A DNA stretch of 64,000 nucleotides, from NCBI RefSeq assembly GCF_001956985.1, contig NZ_CP019082.1, positions 496,001-560,000 of the forward strand. Reading direction: 5' to 3'. The stretch is from Paludisphaera borealis (lineage in GTDB: Bacteria; Planctomycetota; Planctomycetia; Isosphaerales; Isosphaeraceae). Position numbers and translations under genes: made by a program. Positions 8,617 through 16,839 of the stretch are shown here, one piece after another. The notes under the pieces are model-generated. The model had not been told where the DNA came from. It made no database searches and saw only the letters and a list, made by a program, of their open reading frames with translations. Position 1 is the first letter of the stretch; each line of letters starts with the position of its first letter.

Positions 8617-9966
8617 GTGTCTAGCTTGGACGGCGAGGCGAAGCGGGGGGCGGCGACGCAAGGTTTGCATCGCGTCGTGGTGATCGGCGCCGGGTTCGGC
8701 GGCCTGGCGGCGATTCAGACGCTGCGGCGGGCTCCGGTGCGGCTCTCGGTCGTCGACCGACAGAACTACCATCTGTTCCAGCCGCTCCTGTACCAGGTGG
8801 CGACCGCCGGGCTGAACCCGAGCGACATCTCGGGGCCGATCCGTCGCATCCTCCGCCAGCAACGGAACGCCGACATCCTCCTCGCCGACGTGGTCGGGAT
8901 CGACCTGGCTCGAAGAACCGTGATCCTGGCCGACGGCGAGTTGGGTTACGACAGTCTGATCATAGCGGCCGGGGCGACTCACTCGTATTTCGACCATCCG
9001 GAGTGGGAAGAGTTCGCGCCGGGGTTGAAGTCGATCGAGGATGCGCTGGTGATCCGCCGCAAGGTCCTCCTGGCCTTCGAGATCGCCGAGCGCGAGACCG
9101 ACGAGGCGCGGCGCCGGGAGTGGCTGACCTTTGTGATCGTGGGGGGCGGACCGACGGGCGTCGAACTGGCGGGCACGCTCCGCGACGTCGCCCGGATGAC
9201 GCTGGCGCGCGACTTCCGGCACATCGACCCGGCCTCGGCCCGGGTGATTCTGATCGAAGGCTCCCCCCGCGTATTACCGTCGTACGTCGAACAGCTTTCC
9301 GAGAGTGCGAAGCGTCAACTCGAAACGCTGGGCGTGGAAGTACGCTCCGGCGTCCACGTCACGGGCATCGACGCCGAAGGGGTGTGGATCGGTTCCGAGC
9401 GGATCAAGGCGCGGACCGTTCTATGGGCGGCCGGCGTCTCGGCGTCTCCCCTGGGGAGGATGATGGGCGTGCCGCTGGATCGAGCGGGCCGCGTCATCGT
9501 CGAGCCCGATTTGACCATCGCCGGCTATCCCGAAGTCTACGTGATCGGCGATCTGGCCCATGCCGAGCAAGACGGCCGGCCGGTGCCGGGAGTCGCGCCG
9601 GCGGCCGCGCAGATGGGCAAGCACGCGGCCCGGAGCATCCTCCGCGCTCTCGGAGGCAAGCCGCGCGAGCCGTTCCGCTACGTCGACAAGGGGTCGCTGG
9701 CGACGATCGGCCGCGGCGCCGCCGTCGCCCAGATCGGCCGCCTGAAGATCTCGGGCTTCTTCGCATGGCTACTCTGGCTGTTCGTCCACATCTTCTTTCT
9801 GATCGGCTTTCGCAACCGGCTGTTCGTCATGATCCAGTGGGCCTGGTCGTACATCAGTTACGATCGCGGCGCGCGGTTGATCACCGGCCGGGCCGAAGGC
9901 CCTCTGGTCCATGGCCTGACCGAAAGCCGGCTGCCGTCCACAACGCAAGCCGAGGCGATCAAGTGA
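8617..9966 (+). CDS. ndh: type II NADH dehydrogenase (NDH-2), NAD(P)/FAD-dependent oxidoreductase
   Basis: A single-subunit, non-proton-pumping NADH:quinone oxidoreductase, 449 residues from GTG 8617. The FAD site is VVVIGAGFGGLAAI, followed by the family's YHLFQPLLYQVATAGL. The NAD site is VIVGGGPTGVELAG. Later come VLWAAGVSASPLG and the FAD-flavin contact VYVIGDLAHAEQ. The C-terminus has the hydrophobic/amphipathic segment WLLWLFVHIFFLIGF used for membrane attachment. GTG 8617 has GGGAGA upstream and gives a normal N-terminus; the frame extends back to a GTG at 8521 with unlikely sequence. An inverted repeat follows the stop (9981-10018). Confidence 0.9.
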   Translation: MSSLDGEAKRGAATQGLHRVVVIGAGFGGLAAIQTLRRAPVRLSVVDRQNYHLFQPLLYQVATAGLNPSDISGPIRRILRQQRNADILLADVVGIDLARRTVILADGELGYDSLIIAAGATHSYFDHPEWEEFAPGLKSIEDALVIRRKVLLAFEIAERETDEARRREWLTFVIVGGGPTGVELAGTLRDVARMTLARDFRHIDPASARVILIEGSPRVLPSYVEQLSESAKRQLETLGVEVRSGVHVTGIDAEGVWIGSERIKARTVLWAAGVSASPLGRMMGVPLDRAGRVIVEPDLTIAGYPEVYVIGDLAHAEQDGRPVPGVAPAAAQMGKHAARSILRALGGKPREPFRYVDKGSLATIGRGAAVAQIGRLKISGFFAWLLWLFVHIFFLIGFRNRLFVMIQWAWSYISYDRGARLITGRAEGPLVHGLTESRLPSTTQAEAIK

Positions 9967-9980
9967 ACGGCTGAGCCGTC

Positions 9981-10018
9981 GATTCTCGTGGAAATCCCCC
10001 GCCCGAGCGGCGAGAATC
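9981..10018 (+). terminator. weak candidate hairpin after ndh
   Basis: GATTCTCG at 9981-9988 pairs with CGAGAATC at 10011-10018, eight perfect base pairs around a 22-base loop, starting 15 bases after the ndh stop. There is no T-run afterwards, and the large loop makes it a weak terminator candidate. Confidence 0.2.
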
Positions 10019-10114
10019 CTATCCCCGCGTCGATCGCAGGGCGGACCGTGTTCCCGAACGTCTCCATGGCATGAAGCGAGGTTGCGTGGGCGATGTCGCC
10101 CATGCGGAGTAAGC

Positions 10115-11578
10115 ATGATGAATGTTGGAAGTTCCACGATCCGTTGCACGTTTCTCGTCCTGCTGACGGCGGCCGTCGGCTGTGGTTCATCGAGCCATAG
10201 CCAGGCGGAGACCAACCCGGCCGGCGCGTTCGTCGTCAAGCCCTACATCCAGCTCGGCGATCCTGCAGACCCTCGCAAGATCGACGGCCTGGACGTCGTC
10301 TGGCACGCCGCCGACGTCGACGCCGGCTGGAAAGTCGAGTACCGGGCGGCCGACGACCAGCCCTGGCGGTCGACGGACGCGCCTCGGAGCCAGAGGATCG
10401 CCGTCGTGGGACAGCCGCCGCACCGGGTCTATCGAGCCGGTCTCCGCGACCTGACGCCCGGCGGCGTTTGCTCGTACCGCGTCATTCGAGGGGACGAGGT
10501 CGTTTTCTCGTCGACCGTGAAATCACCGAAGGCCAAAGAGCAGCCGCATCGCTTCGTGGTCTTCGGCGACTGCGGGGCCGGGACCCCTGGCGAGAAAGCC
10601 GTCGCCTATCAGGTCCACAGTGCGAACCCCGACTACGTGATGATCACCGGGGACATCGTCTACAGCCGAGGACGGGTTTCCGAGTACCGCGACAAGTTCT
10701 GGCCGGTCTACAACGCCGACGAGGCCTCGCGCGACGTCGGCGCTCCGCTGCTCCGTTCGACGCTGTTTCTGGCCGCGGCCGGCAACCACGACATCGCGGA
10801 TCGAGACCTGGGCAAGAACCCCGACGGACTGGCGTTCTTCTTCTACTGGGACCAGCCGCGCAACGGTCCCGCGCTCCGGGACGGCGGCCCCCACGTGCCG
10901 CCGCTCAGGGGCCCCGAGGAGAACCAGAAGGCGTTTCGCGAGTCAGCCGGCGACGCCTATCCGGGGGCCGGAAACTTCTCGTTCGACTACGGGAACGCCC
11001 ACTGGACCGTCCTCGACACCAACGCGTACGTCAACTGGACGGCCCGCGAAATGCGCGCCTGGGTTGAACGCGACCTCGCCGCCGCCCGTGACGCCGATTG
11101 GCGGTTCGTCTCGTTCCACCAGCCCCCCTTCAACTCGTCGAAGGCCCACTTCGCCGACCAGTTGACGCGCGTGCTCGCCGATGTCTTCGAAGCCGGCAAG
11201 GTCGACGTCGTCTTCAGCGGCCACGTCCACAACTATCAGCGTACCTACCCGCTCCGGTTTACCCTGGCCGTCGACGCCGCCGGCCGCGCCGTCAAGCCGG
11301 GCGAACTGCTGGGCGGCTCGTTCGTCCTCGATCGCGCGTTCGACGGCCGGACCATGACGCGCCCCCAGGGCGTCATCTACCTGGTCACCGGCGCGGGAGG
11401 CGCGACCCTCTACGATCCAAGCCAGCAGGACGACCCCGATTCATGGCAGGAGTTCACGTGCAAGTTCGTTTCCAAGATCCACTCCCTGACCGTCGCCGAC
11501 GTCCAGGGCAAGACCCTGACCGTCCGCCAGATCTCGGCCGACGGCAACGAGCTGGATAAGTTTAGTGTGACTAAATAA
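10115..11578 (+). CDS. metallophosphoesterase lipoprotein (purple acid phosphatase-like)
   Basis: A 487-residue exported calcineurin-like phosphoesterase. The leader ends in a lipobox (LLTAAVGC), so it is probably anchored outside the cytoplasm. Residues about 35-130 form a beta-rich N-terminal domain like the FN3-like domain of purple acid phosphatases (KPYIQLGDP near its start). The metal-binding motifs follow in order: FGDCGAG, GDIVYSRG, GNHDIAD and GHVHNYQRTYPL. These are the usual di-metal Asp/Asn/His ligands. ATG 10115 was chosen because of GGAG eight bases upstream and the leader it produces. A short perfect dyad, TGGGCGA-TG-TCGCCCA, lies just upstream (10087-10102). A GC-rich hairpin follows the stop. 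The substrate is unknown. Confidence 0.88.
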   Translation: MMNVGSSTIRCTFLVLLTAAVGCGSSSHSQAETNPAGAFVVKPYIQLGDPADPRKIDGLDVVWHAADVDAGWKVEYRAADDQPWRSTDAPRSQRIAVVGQPPHRVYRAGLRDLTPGGVCSYRVIRGDEVVFSSTVKSPKAKEQPHRFVVFGDCGAGTPGEKAVAYQVHSANPDYVMITGDIVYSRGRVSEYRDKFWPVYNADEASRDVGAPLLRSTLFLAAAGNHDIADRDLGKNPDGLAFFFYWDQPRNGPALRDGGPHVPPLRGPEENQKAFRESAGDAYPGAGNFSFDYGNAHWTVLDTNAYVNWTAREMRAWVERDLAAARDADWRFVSFHQPPFNSSKAHFADQLTRVLADVFEAGKVDVVFSGHVHNYQRTYPLRFTLAVDAAGRAVKPGELLGGSFVLDRAFDGRTMTRPQGVIYLVTGAGGATLYDPSQQDDPDSWQEFTCKFVSKIHSLTVADVQGKTLTVRQISADGNELDKFSVTK

Positions 11579-11608
11579 GCTCGGCCGGCTCTCGGCGCGA
11601 CGAACGAT

Positions 11609-11626
11609 CGGGACCGCGCGGTCCCG
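11609..11626 (+). terminator. GC-rich hairpin after the phosphoesterase gene
   Basis: CGGGACC-GCGC-GGTCCCG is a perfect seven-base-pair stem with a four-base loop, 30 bases after the stop. No strong T-run follows. It probably works as a terminator or 3' end stabiliser. Confidence 0.4.
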
Positions 11627-11684
11627 ACGGTGGTCGATTTCTTCGTCGCTAGTCCGTCTCGCCCGGGGATTTTTGTTGCTTACG

Positions 11685-11699
11685 ACCTGACGATCAGGT
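11685..11699 (+). promoter_or_regulatory. operator-like dyad in the promoter region of the methyltransferase-kinase-GT4 unit
   Basis: ACCTGA-CGA-TCAGGT is a perfect six-base inverted repeat with a three-base centre. It lies between a TTGCTT (11676-11681) and an AT-rich GGATAT (11701-11706), a layout that would fit a repressor site inside a promoter spacer. The spacer of 19 bases is long, so the promoter itself is uncertain. Confidence 0.25.
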
Positions 11700-11771
11700 G
11701 GGATATTACGGAGGAAATCCTGCTTGGGATGGGGCTTGCATTGCACGTCGAGTCGACGCGAGGCGGTCGGG

Positions 11772-12482
11772 ATGATCGAGAGTTCGGAAAAACATGAGGG
11801 GTTCGCGTACAGTCGCGCGCGCTGGGACTGGGCGAGTTCGGCCGATCATGCGTACTGGATCACGGGCACGAGCTCGGTCGACCATTTCGACCGGTCGGGC
11901 TGGGCCGACGCCTGTAATCTCGCGACGTTGTGTCCGGGCTACCGCGACCAGACGATTCTGGAGTGGGGCAGCGGCAGCGGCCGCGTGACCCAGTATCTCT
12001 GCCGGATGTTCCGGCGCACTCATGCGGTCGACATCTCCAGCGGCATGCTCGGCTTGCTCGCCCAGCGAGGCTTTCCGGATCTCTCGCTACACCATACGGA
12101 TGGGGCGGAACTGCCGCCGGGGATCGCGGTGGACGTCGTTTATTCGTATATTTGCTGGATGCACAACCGCAAGGAGGATCTGCCGGCGATCATGCGAGCC
12201 TGTCGCGCGGTCTTGAAGCCGACCGGCAAGTTGGTGTTTCAGCTCCCCGTCTACGACGAGCCGCGATCGCCTCGGACGTTCATCGATACGGCGTGCTGGA
12301 CGCCTCGAGAATTCCTGGAGCTGGCCGAGGAGACGGGTTTCGCCGTCACGCGGATGACGGCCAGCGTCGGTGCGTTCGCGCCTGAGTCGATGGGAGCCAA
12401 CCACTTCGATCTGCACGAATGGCGGCCCCGGCCGTGCGCGTCGTCGAATCACGATGCCAACGGGCGGCCGGCGTCGATCTGA
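11772..12482 (+). CDS. class I SAM-dependent methyltransferase
   Basis: A 236-residue Rossmann methyltransferase. Motif I is ILEWGSGSGRVTQYL, followed by an acidic/ribose contact in HAVDISSGML, and DVVYSYICWMHN as the post-II region. The late segment LKPTGKLVFQLPVYD matches motif III. The substrate is unknown. Start ATG 11772 has GAGG upstream. An in-frame TTG at 11724 has an even better GGAGGA nine bases upstream and would add 16 residues, so the true N-terminus is open. It is the first gene of a unit with the kinase (16-base gap) and the GT4 enzyme, hinting at glycan or surface modification. Confidence 0.85.
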   Translation: MIESSEKHEGFAYSRARWDWASSADHAYWITGTSSVDHFDRSGWADACNLATLCPGYRDQTILEWGSGSGRVTQYLCRMFRRTHAVDISSGMLGLLAQRGFPDLSLHHTDGAELPPGIAVDVVYSYICWMHNRKEDLPAIMRACRAVLKPTGKLVFQLPVYDEPRSPRTFIDTACWTPREFLELAEETGFAVTRMTASVGAFAPESMGANHFDLHEWRPRPCASSNHDANGRPASI

Positions 12483-12498
12483 GTCGGAGAGGGAGGTT

Positions 12499-14856
12499 AT
12501 GAGTCAACCCGCTGACTGTCCTGATGACGATCAACTGCGCGAGTACGCCGCGGGACGGCTGCGCGCCGAGTCGTTTTCGACCGTCGCCGCGCATTTGCGC
12601 TCGTGCACGAAGTGTCGATTGCAGGTCTTCGCCGGAGAGCCGACGATCGAGGACGAGGGGCCGCACAGTTTCCGTTTCGATTTGACGGGCGACACTCTGA
12701 ACGACGCCGAGAGGGTCAACCCTCGCACCGACTACGACGCCAAGCTCAATCGAGACGACGCCGACAGCGCGGTCCGCTATCTGTTCCCCGATCGTCAGGG
12801 GAGCAGCCTGGGCTGGCTCGGCAACTACGAGGTCGAATACGAACTCGGTCGCGGCGGCATGGGGATCGTCTTCAAGGGGTTCGATCCGCTGTTGCATCGC
12901 GTCGTCGCGATCAAGGTCATGGCGCCGCCGCTGGCGGTCAACGAACGCGCCCGGCTGCGGTTCTCACGCGAAGCGCGCGCGGTAGCGGCGATCAACCATC
13001 CCAACGTCGTCACGATCCACGCCGTCAGCGAGCACAAGGACGTGCCCTACCTGGTCATGGAATACGTGGCCGGCGAGTCGCTCGAGGATCGGATTCGCCA
13101 TCGTCGCCCGCTGCCTACTCTGGAGATCGTGCGGATCAGCGCGCAGATCGCCGACGGCCTGGCCGCGGCCCACGCGGTGGGGACCATCCATCGCGACGTC
13201 AAGCCGGCGAACGTCATGCTGGAGAACTCGGTCGACCGGGTCAAGATCGGCGATTTCGGCCTGGCGCAGGTCGCCCTCGACTGCGCCGATCTGACCCCGA
13301 CCAACCAGGTCCTCGGCACCCCCTCGTACATGTCTCCCGAGCTGGTCGAGGGTAAGGAAGTCGATGCGCGCAGCGACCTCTTCAGCCTCGGATGCGTCAT
13401 CTACGCGATGGTCGTCGGCCACTCTCCGTTCATCGGCAGTCACATGCTCGACGTCGTTCGCCGGGTGAGCGACTTCGACCCCCTCCCGCTCGACGAGGTC
13501 GACCCGAGCATCCCCAAGTCGCTCGCGGCCTTGGTTAGCCGCCTCCTGGAGAAGGAACCGAAGAACCGCATCCAGTCCGCGAACGAAGTCGCCGACGAAT
13601 TGCGGCGGCTGTTGACCACCGAGAGCCTCGAACCGTCGCGGGACGTCACTCCGTTGCTCTCGCAGCCCAGGAGCCTGTTCTCGCAACCCGAGAGGCGCGG
13701 CCTCCTGAAGCGCGGTGCCGTCGTGGGGTTGCTTGGGGTGGTCGCGGTCGCGGCGATCGCCTCGGCGTGGTGGTGGCGGCCCTCTTTGTCGTCGTGGTTT
13801 CGGCCGCAGCCGGTCGCGCGGTCGGGGAACCAGCCTTTGACGGTCTCGCACGATGGGGCCGCCGATTTCACGGACCTTCGCAAGGCCGTCGAACAAGCGA
13901 AGCCCGGCGCGACCATTCAGATTCTCGACGACGGCCGCTACGAGGGGCCGATCATTATCACCCCGTTGCAGCGGTTGAGCGGCCTGACCATCGAATCGCC
14001 GCGTGGCGCGACGCTTTTCGCATCGGAGAAGGAGATCACTCTCCTGGAGGTCCGTGACACGCCCGGCATAACGGTGCGCGGGCTGAGGCTCGAGTGCGGC
14101 CGTGAGCAGCACGGCGTCGTGCTTTACAAGAACGTCTCGGGGATGGTTCTCGACAAGCTCCAGATCGATCAGCCGGCGGGTTCGCGAAAAGCGGCGGTCT
14201 ACTTGACCAACGGGACGCGCGGGTCCGCCGAGAGCCCCGCGCGATTGAGTGAGCTTGACGTGACGGCCGGAGGGTTGGGGATCGTGCTGGGCGGCGAGAC
14301 GCTGGGGGCCGCCATTTCTTCGGTCCGGATCGAGCGTTGTCGGATTCGCGGCTCGGGCTTGCTCATCATCTTGGAGAACGACATCCACGACGTGACGGTT
14401 TCCGAGTGCATTCTCTCCGATGGGCAGATCGGCGTGACCTTGGACGTCACTGGCGAGGATCCGGTCGCCAACATGATGATCAGGAACAACACGTTCTTCG
14501 GTCTCAATTCCTGGATCAGCCTCGGCAAGTCGCGGGACGACTTAACGAACCTGTCCATCGCCCGCAACTTGATCATCGATTGTGACGGGACCAATCCTTC
14601 GAGGCACGACTTGTCGGTCGCCGGCCCGCGCTGGTTCGAGGGTAATGTGTGGCGAGGAGGCCGCGGCGTCGCCGGCGCCGGCTTCGTCGCTCAAGTGGTC
14701 GACGACGTACCGTTACTCTCGCTCGACCCGGCGAGCCCCGATTACCTCCGCCCCGCCGAACCGGCGACGATATCGGTGAAGGACGCCGCGACGGGCGGTT
14801 CCGCCTTCGCGGGCGCGGTCCTTCCCAGGCACGAGGCGCCTCCAACACATCCTTGA
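12499..14856 (+). CDS. Ser/Thr protein kinase with N-terminal zinc finger and C-terminal right-handed beta-helix
   Basis: A 785-residue membrane kinase. Residues 3-45 form an anti-sigma-like zinc finger (HLRSCTKC, the H-x3-C-x2-C pattern). The kinase spans about 110-370: glycine loop ELGRGGMGIVFKG, VAIKVM lysine, catalytic IHRDVKPANVM near 230, DFGLAQ near 252 and the SYMSPE activation end. A single transmembrane helix lies around 408-425 (VVGLLGVVAVAAIASAWW). Residues 430-770 are outside the cytoplasm and read as a parallel beta-helix of the pectate-lyase/carbohydrate-binding type, beginning DFTDLRKAVEQAKPGA. Start ATG 12499 follows GGGAGG. The layout suggests an external polysaccharide sensor coupled to internal phosphorylation; that is inference. 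Confidence 0.9.
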   Translation: MSQPADCPDDDQLREYAAGRLRAESFSTVAAHLRSCTKCRLQVFAGEPTIEDEGPHSFRFDLTGDTLNDAERVNPRTDYDAKLNRDDADSAVRYLFPDRQGSSLGWLGNYEVEYELGRGGMGIVFKGFDPLLHRVVAIKVMAPPLAVNERARLRFSREARAVAAINHPNVVTIHAVSEHKDVPYLVMEYVAGESLEDRIRHRRPLPTLEIVRISAQIADGLAAAHAVGTIHRDVKPANVMLENSVDRVKIGDFGLAQVALDCADLTPTNQVLGTPSYMSPELVEGKEVDARSDLFSLGCVIYAMVVGHSPFIGSHMLDVVRRVSDFDPLPLDEVDPSIPKSLAALVSRLLEKEPKNRIQSANEVADELRRLLTTESLEPSRDVTPLLSQPRSLFSQPERRGLLKRGAVVGLLGVVAVAAIASAWWWRPSLSSWFRPQPVARSGNQPLTVSHDGAADFTDLRKAVEQAKPGATIQILDDGRYEGPIIITPLQRLSGLTIESPRGATLFASEKEITLLEVRDTPGITVRGLRLECGREQHGVVLYKNVSGMVLDKLQIDQPAGSRKAAVYLTNGTRGSAESPARLSELDVTAGGLGIVLGGETLGAAISSVRIERCRIRGSGLLIILENDIHDVTVSECILSDGQIGVTLDVTGEDPVANMMIRNNTFFGLNSWISLGKSRDDLTNLSIARNLIIDCDGTNPSRHDLSVAGPRWFEGNVWRGGRGVAGAGFVAQVVDDVPLLSLDPASPDYLRPAEPATISVKDAATGGSAFAGAVLPRHEAPPTHP

Positions 14857-14893
14857 CCGCCGCTCACGTCCACAACGAGACGGAATCCCCCCC

Positions 14894-16498
14894 ATGAAGT
14901 ACGACGAAGACCACGATCTTTCTTCGATCGACGACCCCTCCTCCACGACTGGCGCCTCGCCGCCGGCGGGCTTCCCGTCTCGCCTGTCGACCGCCGAGCT
15001 GCGTCGTTCGCTCGAAGCCGGTTGGCCGCATCCCGAGGCGACCTCGGCCGCGTCGCCCGTCGTCCATCTTTCGGGCGCGGCGCCGGCCGGAGCTCACGTC
15101 GCGTTCGGCGCGTCGCCCGTCGTCCATCTCTCGGGCGCGGCGCCGGCCGGGGCCCACGTGGCGTTCGGCGCGTCGCCGTCCGTTCATTTATCAGGCTCAG
15201 CGCCGACTGGCGCTCATGTTTCGTACTCGGGGTCGCCCGCCGTCCACCTTTCGGGCGCTGCGCCGATTGTGGGGTCGCATCAAGTGGGCGCTGTCTCGGG
15301 GGGCGTACCGAGCTGGCAGGGCTTTCAGGTAGGCGGGGTTTCGAAGGCGGCGATCTCGGGCGCGGGCGGCGTTTACGACGAATCCGAATCGTCGGCGACG
15401 ACGCCGCTGAAGATGACTCACATCGGCCCTTCGCTGGTGCGGGCGGGGGTGGAGGTCTGGCTTAAAGGGCTGTCCCGGTTTCTCGACCCCGGCCGGCTTC
15501 AGTTCACCCGCTGCCTGGTCACGATGCCGGAATTCTTCGATCCGGAGTTCGCGGCCGAGCTGTCGATTCCCACCGAGGTCGGCGGCCGCGAGGCCGTCCG
15601 TCGGGCCGCGGCGGAAAGCGACGTCTTGATGATCTGGGGGCCGAGCGAACTGGGCGACTGGCTCGGAGACTGCCGCCCCGCCCTGACCGTCTTCGTCGCT
15701 CACGGCGAGGGGAGCTACACGCGCGGTTATCTCGACGGCTGCGGGCCCGTCGTGGATCATGTGGTGGCGGTCAGTCGGAGGGTTCAAGAGCGAGTGACCG
15801 ACGGTTATCCGACCACGGTCATTCCCAACGGCGTCGATTCGTCGCATCTGGCCAGGAGCCTCTCGCGTTCGGAGTCGCGCGCACGGTTCAGCTTCGGGCC
15901 GGACGACTTCGTCGTCGGCTACGTCGGCCGGTTCTCGCCCGAGAAGCGCGCCCACCGCGTCATCGAAGCGGTCGCGAAATTGCCTCAGAATTTCAAGGCG
16001 CTCCTGGTGGGCTGGGGGCCGTTGCATCCTCAACTCCTCGATCTGGCCAACCGCCTCATTCCAGGACGGTTCGCCATGACGGTCGGGAAAGGCTGCTTCG
16101 GCGACTACTACGAGGCGATGGACGCGCTCTGCATGGTCTCCGCCGAGGAGGGCTACCCCTTGGTGGTCCTCGAAGCCATGATGTGCGGGCGTCCCGTCAT
16201 CGCCACCGACGTCGGCGGCGTCCCCGATCTCCTGATCGATCGGGTCAACGGCGTCGTCGTTCCGGGCGACGTGGAGTCGATCCGCTCGGCGGTCCTGCTG
16301 CTCCAGAAGCATCCGGAATGGGCCCGCGGTCTCGCGGCCGAAGCCAAGAAGGTCGCCGACGAGCGCGGCCACGCTCGCCGGATGGCCCGCGGCTATGAAG
16401 ACCTCGTCCATCGGCTCTGGCGCGAGAAGAAACAATCCGCCGTCGGCTCCCGAAACGGCCGCGAAACCAACGGAGCCCTCTCGCACGGAGTTCGATGA
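14894..16498 (+). CDS. GT4-family glycosyltransferase with N-terminal tandem repeats
   Basis: A 534-residue GT-B retaining glycosyltransferase, cytoplasmic in form with no signal peptide. Residues 1-52 are acidic and Ser/Pro-rich. Residues 53-132 are four tandem 20-residue units (core SPVVHLSGAAPAGAHV). The catalytic part starts near 175 (KMTHIGPSLVRAGVEVW). The GT4 C-terminal half carries VIPNGVDSSHL, VVGYVGRFSPEKRAHRVIEA and EEGYPLVVLEAMMCGRPVIA, which contains the nucleotide-sugar-binding E-x7-E. It follows the kinase gene after 37 bases and probably shares its transcript. The repeat region is unusual for the family and may be a linker, a protein-binding region or a phosphorylation platform. 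Sugar donor and acceptor are unknown. Confidence 0.88.
   Translation: MKYDEDHDLSSIDDPSSTTGASPPAGFPSRLSTAELRRSLEAGWPHPEATSAASPVVHLSGAAPAGAHVAFGASPVVHLSGAAPAGAHVAFGASPSVHLSGSAPTGAHVSYSGSPAVHLSGAAPIVGSHQVGAVSGGVPSWQGFQVGGVSKAAISGAGGVYDESESSATTPLKMTHIGPSLVRAGVEVWLKGLSRFLDPGRLQFTRCLVTMPEFFDPEFAAELSIPTEVGGREAVRRAAAESDVLMIWGPSELGDWLGDCRPALTVFVAHGEGSYTRGYLDGCGPVVDHVVAVSRRVQERVTDGYPTTVIPNGVDSSHLARSLSRSESRARFSFGPDDFVVGYVGRFSPEKRAHRVIEAVAKLPQNFKALLVGWGPLHPQLLDLANRLIPGRFAMTVGKGCFGDYYEAMDALCMVSAEEGYPLVVLEAMMCGRPVIATDVGGVPDLLIDRVNGVVVPGDVESIRSAVLLLQKHPEWARGLAAEAKKVADERGHARRMARGYEDLVHRLWREKKQSAVGSRNGRETNGALSHGVR
15050..15289 (+). repeat. four 60-bp tandem repeats inside the GT4 gene
   Basis: Four in-register 60-base units at 15050, 15110, 15170 and 15230 encode 20 residues each. 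Units 1 and 2 encode identical protein and differ at four bases, all synonymous. Unit 3 uses TTA and TCA codons rarely seen nearby and carries conservative changes. Unit 4 drifts after its first 14 residues. The pattern is an old duplication kept under protein-level selection. Confidence 0.9.
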
Positions 16499-16839
16499 AC
16501 CCCCGGGGCCGACGCCCAGGACGTTCCGGCGATCAGTCGAGGAGAGCCCAAGCCCGAAGGGCGGGAATCGAGGCGGCCGAGGTCATGCAGTCGTGACCTC
16601 GGCTCGTTGCGATCCGGGGGCGGGGCGCTGGGTTTATTGGTAAGCCTTAAGAATTTCTCCCGTAGGCATTCCTGGAGTTCGTCCCGGCGTGTACATTGAA
16701 GCATCCGAGTCGCGCCGAGGGTCGTCGGTGAGCGTTTGGAGAGGGCCTTCCCCGCGCTCTGTCCGCGCGGGAAGGCCGAAGGCGGATCGAGTCCACGTGC
16801 AGCCGGCAGGCGAGCGCTTCGAGAAACGAGTGACACGTC
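16499..16839 (+). other. gene-free region upstream of the RND efflux operon
   Basis: 341 bases between the GT4 stop and the pump start. I see no credible coding frame. It contains a locally AT-richer stretch at about 16632-16660 (TTTATTGG...TTAAGAATTTC), where a promoter could lie, and one strong hairpin at 16744-16777. The last 60 bases have no further structure that I can see, and the ribosome site before ATG 16840 is weak. Confidence 0.5.
16744..16777 (+). promoter_or_regulatory. strong hairpin in the leader of the RND efflux operon
   Basis: GGCCTTCCCCGCGC (16744-16757) pairs with GCGCGGGAAGGCC (16765-16777), a 13-pair stem with one bulged C and a 7-base loop, ending 62 bases before the pump start codon. 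No T-run follows. It could be a leader attenuator, an mRNA-stability element or the terminator of the preceding transcript. Confidence 0.4.

Noticed and set aside
9858-10190. Minus-strand frame of 110 codons over the ndh-phosphoesterase gap
   Set aside because: It overlaps the 3' end of ndh and the leader of the next gene, has no ribosome site and encodes no recognisable sequence.
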